NCBI RefSeq assembly: GCF_900176515.1
Contig: NZ_FWXV01000003.1
Coordinates: forward strand, 248,001-312,000
Length of the DNA: 64,000 bases
Source of the DNA: Kibdelosporangium aridum
GTDB lineage: Bacteria > Actinomycetota > Actinomycetes > Mycobacteriales > Pseudonocardiaceae
Reading direction: 5' to 3'
In this document: positions 1 to 7,815 of the stretch, one piece after another
Numbering within the stretch: position 1 is the first letter of the stretch
Layout of the letters: the number at the start of each line of letters is the position of its first letter
Made by a program: the position numbers and the translations under genes
Notes under the pieces: model-generated
Told to the model about the DNA's origin: nothing
What the model saw: only the letters and a program-made list of their open reading frames with translations
Database searches by the model: none

Positions 1-75
1 CGCTACCAGCAGCAACTCACCCCGAAGGCTGATCGAATCGATGGTCGTGAGCAGCTCGATGTCATCAGGGCGCAC
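1..75 (-). CDS. Partial CDS, possible N-terminus of an S9-type peptidase
   Basis: Reading leftward from a GTG at 75 gives an open frame of 25 codons that runs off the left edge. It begins VRPDDIELLTT and continues ISLRGELLLVA. The RP-D-ELLT opening followed by a short strand resembles the N-terminus of prolyl-oligopeptidase (S9) family proteins of actinobacteria, but too little is visible to be sure. The plus-strand alternative, positions 1-93 ending in TGA, has poorer codon use. Function is therefore only suggested. Confidence 0.4.
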   Translation of the reverse strand, partial: MRPDDIELLTTIDSISLRGELLLVA

Positions 76-129
76 CCGCCCGACGCTACCTGATACTTAG
101 CGAGGCTTACGACCGTCGGAACCTCGAGT

Positions 130-1140
130 TCAGCTGGACGTCGTAACCGATGACTCGGCTGACTCCTTGTTCTTGTCCCGCCGGGACTTGATCAGGCTCG
201 CCACCGTGGTGATCGCCAGTACGCCGATGATGACGCTGAGCGAGACCGCGATGTTCGGCACCCACACGTCGAGGTGCTCGCCGCCGTTGATGAACGGCAG
301 CTCGTTCGTGTGCAGGGCTTCCAGCACCAGCTTGACGCCGATGAACGCCAGGATCGCGGCGAGACCGATCTGCAGGTACACCAGCTTGTTGAGCAGACCG
401 CCCAGCAGGAAGTACAGCTGCCGCAGACCCATCAGCGCGAACGCGTTGGCGGCGAAGACCAGGAACGGCTCCTTGGTCAGGCCGAAGATGGCAGGGATGG
501 AGTCGACCGCGAAGAGCAGGTCAGCGGTGCCGATCGCGATCATCACGATGAACATCGGCGTGACCATGCGCTTGCCCGCGACCTTCACGAACGACCTGGC
601 GCCGTGGTAGTCGTCGGTCACGGGGAGGAACTTGCGCGCCAGCTTGGTCGCGCCGTTCTCCTTGTATTCCTCTCCATCGTCGTCGTGGTTCGACTTGATG
701 AACGTGTAAGCGGTGTAGATGAGGAACGCGCCGAACAGGTAGAACACCCAGCTGAACTCCGCGATGACCGCGGCGCCGAGCAGGATGAAGATACTGCGCA
801 TGCCCAGGGCGAGCAGTATTCCGATCAGCAGCACCTTGTGCTGGTGGATCGCGGGCACCTTGAACGCACCCATGATCACCAGGAACACGAAGAGGTTGTC
901 GACCGACAACGAGTACTCGGTGATGTAGCCGGCGAAGAACTCACCCGCTGGCTGACCACCGGCGAAGTACCAGAGGCCGAGTCCGAAAACGACGGCACAG
1001 GCGACGTAGAACGTCACCCACCTGGCGGCTTCACCAATGGTCACCTCATGTGGCTTGCGATCGACGATCACCAGATCTATAGCGAGCAGGATCAGAAGTC
1101 CTGCGATGGTCGCGATCCACAACCACGTGGGCACACTCAT
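130..1140 (-). CDS. terC: TerC/Alx-family integral membrane protein
   Basis: The 336-residue protein is a multi-pass membrane protein of the TerC/Alx family, whose members are proposed manganese or metal exporters. It has about nine hydrophobic segments and the acidic family motifs EYSLSVDNLFVF near residue 75 and ADLLFAVDSIPA near residue 205, whose aspartates lie in the membrane and probably bind metal. The ATG at 1138-1140 is preceded by a strong Shine-Dalgarno sequence, CCGGAGGT (1153 to 1146). The leader carries a yybP-ykoY riboswitch, so expression is probably induced by Mn2+. The C-terminal tail is charged and probably cytoplasmic. It is a single gene, convergent with nothing visible. 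Confidence 0.93.
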   Translation of the reverse strand: MSVPTWLWIATIAGLLILLAIDLVIVDRKPHEVTIGEAARWVTFYVACAVVFGLGLWYFAGGQPAGEFFAGYITEYSLSVDNLFVFLVIMGAFKVPAIHQHKVLLIGILLALGMRSIFILLGAAVIAEFSWVFYLFGAFLIYTAYTFIKSNHDDDGEEYKENGATKLARKFLPVTDDYHGARSFVKVAGKRMVTPMFIVMIAIGTADLLFAVDSIPAIFGLTKEPFLVFAANAFALMGLRQLYFLLGGLLNKLVYLQIGLAAILAFIGVKLVLEALHTNELPFINGGEHLDVWVPNIAVSLSVIIGVLAITTVASLIKSRRDKNKESAESSVTTSS

Positions 1141-1145
1141 TGATC

Positions 1146-1297
1146 ACCTCCGGATAGGCGGGCATAGCCGTCCAAACCGGAGGTCTCTTCCGCCAGTGCG
1201 CCACTGCGCACGGACCGACGGCGCCGGGCTCATTACCACTGCTCCCAGCGGTCGAGATCCGTGTTGACGACGCCGCCGCGAAGGAATACTCCCCTCC
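1146..1297 (-). promoter_or_regulatory. yybP-ykoY (Mn2+) riboswitch controlling terC
   Basis: On the minus strand the leader contains GGAGGGGAGTA (1297-1287), GTCGTCAA (1271-1264) and GAGACCTCC (1187-1179), the hallmark conserved elements of yybP-ykoY aptamers. GGAGG (1297-1293) pairs with CCTCC (1183-1179) to form P1. The segment ACCTCCGG (1184-1177) is also perfectly complementary to the terC Shine-Dalgarno CCGGAGGT (1153-1146). The obvious expression platform is thus an 8-bp hairpin hiding the ribosome site when P1 is not formed. This predicts translation ON with Mn2+ bound. The motif match is seen directly; ligand and direction are from family knowledge. Confidence 0.9.
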
Positions 1298-1463
1298 ACA
1301 ACAGCCCTTATTGTCCCTATCGGTGTGCCCGAGCGCCAGACGGAGTCCCCCATCCGGTTGTTGTTCTTGGTCACATCGCCCAAACGGCCGCCTCGGGAAT
1401 AGCCACCCGGTCACCGTCAGCGAGTTCTCAGCTTCGTTCCAATACGGTTCGCAGGTGCCCCGA

Positions 1464-4319
1464 ATGTCCAAAACCCAGCTCCGCTGGCTGGCGCTCACGC
1501 TGGCCGCCGCGATAGTCGCGGCCGGAGCCCTGATCTGGGTCAACAGCGGGTCGGACGGCCCTCGGATCGTCACCGAGGACCGCATGATCGCGACCCCAGG
1601 CGCCCAGCTCGACACCACTCTTTACCTGCCGGAGCAGACTCCGGCCCCCGCCGTGCTCGTCGCGCACGGGTTCGGCGGTAGCAAGGAAAGCGTCGACGGC
1701 GACGCCCGTGAACTGGCTCAGCGGGGCTTTGTGGTGCTGACGTGGTCGGCACGCGGCTTCGGCCGCAGCACCGGTCAGATCGCGCTGAACGCGCCGGACG
1801 CCGAAGTCGCCGACGTGAGCAGGCTGATCGACGCGCTCGCCCAGCGTCCCGAGGTGGAAAAGGACGGTGACAATCCTTCTGGGCAAGACCCCAAGGTCGG
1901 GATCACCGGCGGGTCGTACGGTGGTGCGATCTCGTTGCTGGCGGCCGGATACGACAAACGTATCGACGCGCTGGCCCCGGTGATCACGTACAACGACCTC
2001 GGCCAGGCCTTGATCCCGAACTCGGCGACCGCCGAGCAGGTGCCGAACACCCCGTCGGCGAACGCTTTCGCCGCGCAGGGTGTTTTCAAACGGTCCTGGG
2101 CAGGCGTGTTCTTCGGCGCAGGCATGGGTGGATCGAGTTTCGCCAACCCGAACGCCGAAGCCGCTGAGCCGGGCGTCGACAACGACGACCAACTGGACGC
2201 GCAGAACCCGGCCGCCGACGCCGCGGGTGGGAGTGCGAACGGCGCGCCACAGGGCGGTCTGCCACCAGGTCTGGGCGGCCGGTCGCAGCAGAACATGGGT
2301 CCGTGCGGCCGGTTCACCGAACAGATCTGCGCGGCGTACACCGAACTCGCGACGACCGGCAAAGCCAGTCAGGCCACTGTGGACCTGCTGCGCTCGGTCT
2401 CGCCTGCCTCGGTCACCAACCGGATCACCCAGCCGACCATGGTCGTGCAGGGCGAGCAGGACACGCTGTTCGGCCTTGACCAGTCCGACGCCACTGCACG
2501 GCAGATCACCGCGGCGGGTGGCAAGGTGAAGGTGGTCTGGTACGCGGGCGGCCACGACGGCGGCAGGCCGGGATCGAGCCTGCGCTCGGAGATCGCCGAC
2601 TGGTTCGACTTCCACCTGCGCGGCCGCGGCACCGACCCCGGCACCAGCTTCGAGTACGCCGTCCAGGGCGCGCTGCGTGCCCAGGGCGCGCCGAACGTCC
2701 GGACCATGACCGCTCCCGGCTACCCGGGCCTGAACGGGACTCAGACCGAGCGCCGCCCGATCGCTCTGAGCGGGCAGGAGCAGACAGTGGTGAACCCGCC
2801 GGGCGGAAACCCGGGGTCGATCACGAGTATGCCTGGTCTCGGTTCGGTGGTCAGCGGGTCGAACAGTTTGTCCAGCAGGCTGTCCATCGACATGCCCGGC
2901 CAAGTGGCGCGATTCCGCAGCGAGCCGTTCACCACCCAGCTGTTGATCAGTGGCGCGTCCACGATCCGCCTGCGGGTGGAAGGCGTGCCTGGGCAGCCGC
3001 CGCCCGCCGATGGTGCGGTGTTGTTCGCCAAGCTCTACGACGTCGCCGCCGACGGAAGGCAGCGAGTCCTACCCGGTTCTGGTGTGTCGCCATTGCGGAT
3101 CACGCAACTGCCGGCGGACATCACGGTGACCCTGCCGGGCATCGTGCGGCCGATCGAGGCCGATCACCGCATCGAGGTCGCGATCACGACGACCGACCAG
3201 GCCTACGCCGTTCCGACGCAGCCGGCCGCGTACACCGTGTCCTTGGTGGACAACACGGTGCAGGTGCCGGTCGTGCCGGGCACGCGTTCGACACAGACGC
3301 CGCCGATGTTCGCTCTGGTCGGCATCTTCGTCGTGATCGGACTGGCCATTGTGGTCGCTGTCGTCGCGGCGATCCGGCGGCGCCGGGCCGATGACGTCGA
3401 TCCTTCGCTGACCGACGTGCCGTTGGTGATCGAAGGCCTGGCCAAGGAGTACCCGGGCGGCCTCAAGGCCGTGGACGACCTGTCGTTCCGGGTGGAAAAG
3501 GGGCAAGTGCTCGGCCTGCTCGGGCCCAACGGCGCGGGTAAGACGACGTCGCTGCGGATGCTGATGGGGCTGATCCAGCCGACCGAGGGCACGATCCGGG
3601 TGTTCGGCCACAAGATCTACTCGGGTGCGCCGGTGCTGTCCCGTATCGGCTCCTTTGTGGAGGGTTCCGGCTTCCTGCCGCACCTGTCCGGCGAGGCGAA
3701 CCTGCGGCTCTACTGGGCCGCGACCGGTCGCCCGATCCAGCACGCGCACTTCGACGAGGCCATCGAGATCGCCGGTCTCGGCAACGCCGTGCGCCGCAAG
3801 GTGCGTACGTACAGCCAAGGCATGCGCCAACGGCTCGCGATCGCCCAGGCGATGCTCGGCCTGCCGGACATGCTCGTACTGGACGAACCGACCAACGGAC
3901 TCGACCCGCCCCAGATCCACCAGATGCGTGAGGTCCTGAAGCGCTACGCGGCCACCGGCAGGACGGTACTGGTCTCCAGCCACCTGCTCGCCGAGGTCGA
4001 ACAGGCCTGTACGCACGTGGTCGTGATGCACCGCGGCAAGCTCGTCGCCGCGGGCGAGGTCGCGGACATCGCGGCGGTCGGCGGCGAGGCGACGTTCCGC
4101 GTCGACCACCCCGACCAGGCGGCATCGGTACTGGGTGAGCTGGCAGGCGTCACCGGTATCGAGATCGACGGCAAGCAGGTCCACGCCAACCTCGACGGCA
4201 CACCCCGTTCCAAGGCGCTCGGCGCATTGGTCGCGGCCGGTGTGGCGGTCGAGCAGGCAGGCCCACGCCGCCGCCTCGAGGACGCGTTCCTCGAGCTCGT
4301 TGGGGAGAACAAGGCATGA
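1464..4319 (+). CDS. Fusion of exported alpha/beta hydrolase (S15-like) and ABC transporter ATPase
   Basis: The 951-residue protein has an N-terminal membrane segment (about residues 6-25) and an alpha/beta-hydrolase domain with nucleophile elbow GGSYGG (Ser151). A beta-rich region like the C-terminal domain of CocE/X-Pro dipeptidyl-peptidases follows. A second membrane helix lies near residues 612-635. The C-terminus is a complete ABC ATPase: Walker A GPNGAGKT at 687-694, signature YSQGMRQRLAIAQAM, Walker B MLVLDEPTNGLD. The topology implies an extracytoplasmic hydrolase tethered to a cytoplasmic ATPase. ATG 1464 is chosen because it directly precedes the first membrane helix; an in-frame ATG at 1311 would add an unconvincing 51-residue tail. 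The downstream permease is presumably its partner. Substrate is unknown. Confidence 0.88.
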   Translation: MSKTQLRWLALTLAAAIVAAGALIWVNSGSDGPRIVTEDRMIATPGAQLDTTLYLPEQTPAPAVLVAHGFGGSKESVDGDARELAQRGFVVLTWSARGFGRSTGQIALNAPDAEVADVSRLIDALAQRPEVEKDGDNPSGQDPKVGITGGSYGGAISLLAAGYDKRIDALAPVITYNDLGQALIPNSATAEQVPNTPSANAFAAQGVFKRSWAGVFFGAGMGGSSFANPNAEAAEPGVDNDDQLDAQNPAADAAGGSANGAPQGGLPPGLGGRSQQNMGPCGRFTEQICAAYTELATTGKASQATVDLLRSVSPASVTNRITQPTMVVQGEQDTLFGLDQSDATARQITAAGGKVKVVWYAGGHDGGRPGSSLRSEIADWFDFHLRGRGTDPGTSFEYAVQGALRAQGAPNVRTMTAPGYPGLNGTQTERRPIALSGQEQTVVNPPGGNPGSITSMPGLGSVVSGSNSLSSRLSIDMPGQVARFRSEPFTTQLLISGASTIRLRVEGVPGQPPPADGAVLFAKLYDVAADGRQRVLPGSGVSPLRITQLPADITVTLPGIVRPIEADHRIEVAITTTDQAYAVPTQPAAYTVSLVDNTVQVPVVPGTRSTQTPPMFALVGIFVVIGLAIVVAVVAAIRRRRADDVDPSLTDVPLVIEGLAKEYPGGLKAVDDLSFRVEKGQVLGLLGPNGAGKTTSLRMLMGLIQPTEGTIRVFGHKIYSGAPVLSRIGSFVEGSGFLPHLSGEANLRLYWAATGRPIQHAHFDEAIEIAGLGNAVRRKVRTYSQGMRQRLAIAQAMLGLPDMLVLDEPTNGLDPPQIHQMREVLKRYAATGRTVLVSSHLLAEVEQACTHVVVMHRGKLVAAGEVADIAAVGGEATFRVDHPDQAASVLGELAGVTGIEIDGKQVHANLDGTPRSKALGALVAAGVAVEQAGPRRRLEDAFLELVGENKA

Positions 4320-4396
4320 GCGAGCTTGCGAGCGAATCATTCAACACAGTGTCGTACTCATGCGACATAAGTGAGCACGACGGGAAGTACGCATGA
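4316..4396 (+). other. 26-codon bridging ORF / 77-bp insertion flanked by GCATGAG repeats
   Basis: A short frame starts at ATG 4316, overlapping the ATPase stop as ATGA, and ends with a TGA overlapping the permease ATG at 4393, again as ATGA. The sequence GCATGAG occurs at 4314-4320 and at 4391-4397, exactly 77 bp apart, as if a short element had entered at the original ATPase-permease junction and duplicated it. The insert contains the hairpin GTGTCG/CGACAT. It keeps translation coupled across the gap. Whether the peptide, beginning MSELASESFN, has a function is unknown. Confidence 0.5.
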
Positions 4397-5319
4397 GTAC
4401 TAACAACGTTCATACCGACCCCACCGCCATTGGGGCGATGGAGGAAGCGGCCTCCCACGAGCACCTGACGGTGCAGGCCGACGGCTCGGTCGTCGGGTAC
4501 AAGGCATCGCGCACGCTTCGGTTGCGGGTCGAGTTGGCCAGGCAACTGCGCAGGCGGCGGACCCAGCTGATGCTGGGGCTGCTGGTGCTGTTGCCGATCG
4601 TGCTGGTGATCTCGTTCGAGATCGGAGAGGCCAACCCGAACCGCAGGCAAGGCGGGTTCGTCGACCTGGCGACCGCCAGCGCGCCGAACTTCGTGGTGTT
4701 CGCGCTGTTCGTGTCGGGCACATTCCTGTTGCCGATGATCGTGGCGATCTTCTTCGGGGACACGATCGCGAGCGAGGCATCGTGGTCGAGCCTGAAATAC
4801 CTGCTCGCCATGCCGATCCCACGAAATCGGCTGATCAGGCAGAAGGCGATCTCGTCAGGAATCCTCTCGCTGTTCGCCCTGTTGCTGTTGCCCACGGTCT
4901 CGCTGGTGATCGGCGTGATCTGGTACGGCGCAGGCGAAGCCGTGAGTCCAACGGGTGACGCGGTGCCGTTCTCCGACGGCGTGATGGCGATCTACGCGGC
5001 GACCATCTACATCGCGATCAACCTGTTGTGGGTCGCAGCGCTCGCGCTCTTCCTTTCGGTGTCGACGGACGCGCCTTTGGGCGCGGTCGGCGGCACGGTG
5101 CTGGTCGCGATCGTGTCGCAGATCCTCGACCAGATCACGGCGCTGGAGGACCTGCGGAACTACCTGCCGACGCACTACGCGTTCGCCTGGTCGGACTTGA
5201 TCTCCACCGACATCGACTGGTCGGAGATGACCCGGGGCGCGTTCTCGGCCGTGTGTTTCGCGGCGTTCTTCGGCTTCCTCGCCGTCCGCAAGTTCACGCG
5301 AAAGGACATCACCAGCTGA
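4393..5319 (+). CDS. ABC-2 type transporter permease
   Basis: This 308-residue membrane protein has a hydrophilic N-terminus of about 55 residues, then six hydrophobic segments. Segment one, LMLGLLVLLPIVLVI, starts near residue 57. It contains the sequence SSLKYLLAMPIPRNRLIRQKA typical of the loop of ABC-2/NatB-like permeases. It follows the hydrolase-ABC ATPase fusion, so the two should form one transporter. GGGAAG lies just ahead of ATG 4393. The MoxR cassette begins only 22 bp after its stop and may be co-transcribed. Confidence 0.85.
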   Translation: MSTNNVHTDPTAIGAMEEAASHEHLTVQADGSVVGYKASRTLRLRVELARQLRRRRTQLMLGLLVLLPIVLVISFEIGEANPNRRQGGFVDLATASAPNFVVFALFVSGTFLLPMIVAIFFGDTIASEASWSSLKYLLAMPIPRNRLIRQKAISSGILSLFALLLLPTVSLVIGVIWYGAGEAVSPTGDAVPFSDGVMAIYAATIYIAINLLWVAALALFLSVSTDAPLGAVGGTVLVAIVSQILDQITALEDLRNYLPTHYAFAWSDLISTDIDWSEMTRGAFSAVCFAAFFGFLAVRKFTRKDITS

Positions 5320-5341
5320 GTTCACCAGGCATTATGTCCCG

Positions 5342-6910
5342 GTGAGCCAGACATACCGGCATGTGTCGCAGTCGCCGACGTTGCCGGGCACCGCACCGCC
5401 GCACGACGAGTTCGACGTCGCCGCGCTGTACGAGACTCCGTTGAGTCTCGGCAGCGCGGCTGACGTGTCCTTGGACGAGAAACTCCGCAAGGCGTACTTC
5501 TGGATCGTCAACCACGCGATCATCAGCCCGCACTACGACCTCGAGTTCGAGGACGGCCCCAGCACGTCCTACCAGCTCGGCGACACCAAGGCCCGGCTCA
5601 CGCTGCCCAGCGGGCAGAGCTACTCCAGCTTCGTGCTCGTTCCCCTGCTGACCTTCGCGGTCAGGCGGAGGTGCCTGCTTGTCGGAGGCCCCGGTAGGGG
5701 CAAGACCGCCAGCGCCATCCTGATGGGCGTGCTCGCTGGATATCCGCTGCGTGAAGTGCGCAGGGCGATGCAGCGCGGCCACCCTCAGCTGACGATTTCC
5801 GACATGTTGGGCACGCCTTTGCCTGGAGATCTCATCAAGGCCGAGCGGCTGGCGGATATCGACGTCGCGTGGCGGACCTGGCTGGGTATGCGGGTCAAGA
5901 TCGTCGATGAGTACAACCGCATCCCCACCCGCACACAGTCGGCCTTGCTGACCCTGATGTCCGACGGATACGCCGAGGTGTTCGACCAGATCTACGAGTC
6001 CGCCGACTCCGCGTGGTACCTCACTGCCAACGATGACGGCGGAGGCGGCACGTACCAGGTCATCGAGGCGCTCAAGGACCGCATCGACGTTGTCGTGCAT
6101 GCCCTCGCGTTCAACTCGCGGTTCCTCGGTGAACTGCAGGAACGGGTCGAGCAGCGGCTCAGGCCCGAGGAGGTCGTGCCGCCGGAGATCGTGTTCACGC
6201 AAGCCGAGCACGACCGGATGTACGCCGAGATCCTCCGGGTGCCCATCCCGCGTGAGGTCCGCCGCCGTCTCGAGTTCTTCTCCGCCCAGTTCGAGCTGCT
6301 CGAGCCCGCCGGTGAGCAGTTCGAGTACCGCACCAAGGACACCGCGAAGCTGGCCGGGGTGGACGTGCACCTGCTCTCCGCCGGCGAGACCGGGCGTGAC
6401 CGGCTGGCGGACCTCGGCGCGCAAACGCTCACGGGTCTCTCGGTCCGCTCGCTCCAAAGTGTTCTCACGTATGCCAAAGCACTGGCGTACTTCCGGGGCC
6501 GCCCGGAGGTCGGGTTGGACGACCTCGCATCGGTTCTCCCCTTCGTCCTGCACGACAAGCTCATGCCGAACGACCAGTCGCCCGCGTTCGACGAGCCAGC
6601 TCAGCGTCCATACCGGACCGACCGGGTCAGCTGGATCCGGTCGATGTTCGACCGGTCATGCGCCGAGTACGACCGGTTGGACCTCGACGTGCACGACCCG
6701 GTCGGCGAGCTGCTCGACGAGTTCGAGCTCGGCCTCGACGACGTGGGCGAGTCCGAAGTGGAGCGCAGGCTCGGCCGGATCGAGTCGCTGCTGGCCGAAT
6801 GGAGCCGGGACCGCAAGCTCTACGGACACGTCTACGACGACGCACTGGCCTTGAAGTATCTGCACCAGCGTTACGTGAACTACCGGGCCTGGCTGCGGTG
6901 GAAAGCTTAA
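5342..6910 (+). CDS. MoxR-type AAA+ ATPase
   Basis: This 522-residue protein is an AAA+ ATPase of the MoxR group, which act as chaperones or remodelling factors with vWA partner proteins. Walker A is GGPGRGKT (115-122), Walker B is RVKIVDEYNR with Asp189-Glu190, sensor 1 is LTANDD, and LKDRIDV carries the likely arginine finger. The C-terminal 200 residues are helical and charged. It starts at GTG 5342 and overlaps the next gene by 13 bp. It is the first gene of a five-gene unit ending at 11400, whose third gene encodes a vWA protein, the expected MoxR partner. Confidence 0.88.
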   Translation: MSQTYRHVSQSPTLPGTAPPHDEFDVAALYETPLSLGSAADVSLDEKLRKAYFWIVNHAIISPHYDLEFEDGPSTSYQLGDTKARLTLPSGQSYSSFVLVPLLTFAVRRRCLLVGGPGRGKTASAILMGVLAGYPLREVRRAMQRGHPQLTISDMLGTPLPGDLIKAERLADIDVAWRTWLGMRVKIVDEYNRIPTRTQSALLTLMSDGYAEVFDQIYESADSAWYLTANDDGGGGTYQVIEALKDRIDVVVHALAFNSRFLGELQERVEQRLRPEEVVPPEIVFTQAEHDRMYAEILRVPIPREVRRRLEFFSAQFELLEPAGEQFEYRTKDTAKLAGVDVHLLSAGETGRDRLADLGAQTLTGLSVRSLQSVLTYAKALAYFRGRPEVGLDDLASVLPFVLHDKLMPNDQSPAFDEPAQRPYRTDRVSWIRSMFDRSCAEYDRLDLDVHDPVGELLDEFELGLDDVGESEVERRLGRIESLLAEWSRDRKLYGHVYDDALALKYLHQRYVNYRAWLRWKA

Positions 6911-7815
6911 GCCCGTTCCATCAGGCGTTGCAGGCGAACCGGGATCGCTACAACGCCCAGTTCCGGCTGGCCCGGCACCGGTCGAAGAACCTGGACGCAA
7001 ACGCTTTCCTCAAGCACCTGAACGACTTCGCCCGCCCGGTCGTCGACCGGGCGGGCGGCGATCCGGTCGAGGTCACGGACGCTTTGGTGGACCTTTCGTT
7101 CGCCAGCAACGGCCGCTTGCCCCAGCACCTCGGCACAGTCCTGCTCGACCAGGCCAGGTTCGTCGCGATGGAGCCACGCAGAGTCTCCGTGGCGCTGGCA
7201 AACGCTTTACATCACCTCGAGTCCGAACCGGACACGCGGCCACTGCGGTGGGTCGCGCTCATGCGTCACCTCAACCAGTACGCGGACACCGCCGAGTCCC
7301 TCTTGGACTTGGGCGCGGTCGCGGCGTGGACGACCGGACTGGCCGCGCTGCGCGAGGCCGCATTGGACATCGCGCCCAAACTCCACCCGGACGCGCTGCG
7401 GTACCTCACCAGCACCACGGACGTGACCCTGCTGAAGGCCAGCCGGTGGTGGGCGGTCGACTACACCGGCCTGCGGATCGTCCGGCGGCTGGGCAAGTTC
7501 CGCGGCTTCGGTGGCACGTTCGTCAGGCCTCCGACGGTGTTCCTCGCCCGAGGCCATCTGCACGCAACCGACAGCGAGCACACCTGGCGGGTCTACGCGG
7601 ACCGCTTCGGTGGCAGCCTGCGCAGGACTGAGCCCGTCGAGCCCGAACACCACGAACCGACGCTCACACTGTCGGACAAGGGTGTCGTTCGGTTGAACGG
7701 GACTACGTTCGACCACCCTGACCTCGCCAACGCGTCCAGCTGGGTGTCGTGGGACAACACGCTTGCCGTGACGACGCCGTTCACCCACTCGATCATCTTT
7801 GTGGCGCAGCCATGA
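6898..7815 (+). CDS. Unknown 305-residue protein of the MoxR-vWA cassette
   Basis: I do not recognise this family. The GTG at 6898 overlaps the ATPase stop, and its own stop overlaps the next start as ATGA (7812). Roughly residues 1-190 look helical, with charged segments such as NRDRYNAQFRLARHRSKN. The last 110 residues are beta-rich with many aromatic and glycine residues, for example KFRGFGGTFVRPPTVFLARG and WVSWDNTLAVTTPF. There is no signal peptide or membrane segment. Position between the ATPase and vWA genes suggests an adaptor or substrate-binding subunit. A beta-propeller-like domain is possible but unproven. Confidence 0.8.
   Translation: MESLSPFHQALQANRDRYNAQFRLARHRSKNLDANAFLKHLNDFARPVVDRAGGDPVEVTDALVDLSFASNGRLPQHLGTVLLDQARFVAMEPRRVSVALANALHHLESEPDTRPLRWVALMRHLNQYADTAESLLDLGAVAAWTTGLAALREAALDIAPKLHPDALRYLTSTTDVTLLKASRWWAVDYTGLRIVRRLGKFRGFGGTFVRPPTVFLARGHLHATDSEHTWRVYADRFGGSLRRTEPVEPEHHEPTLTLSDKGVVRLNGTTFDHPDLANASSWVSWDNTLAVTTPFTHSIIFVAQP

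Noticed and set aside
1428..2903. 491-codon minus-strand frame inside the hydrolase-ATPase fusion
   Set aside because: It is a shadow frame; the hydrolase and ATPase motifs on the plus strand are decisive.
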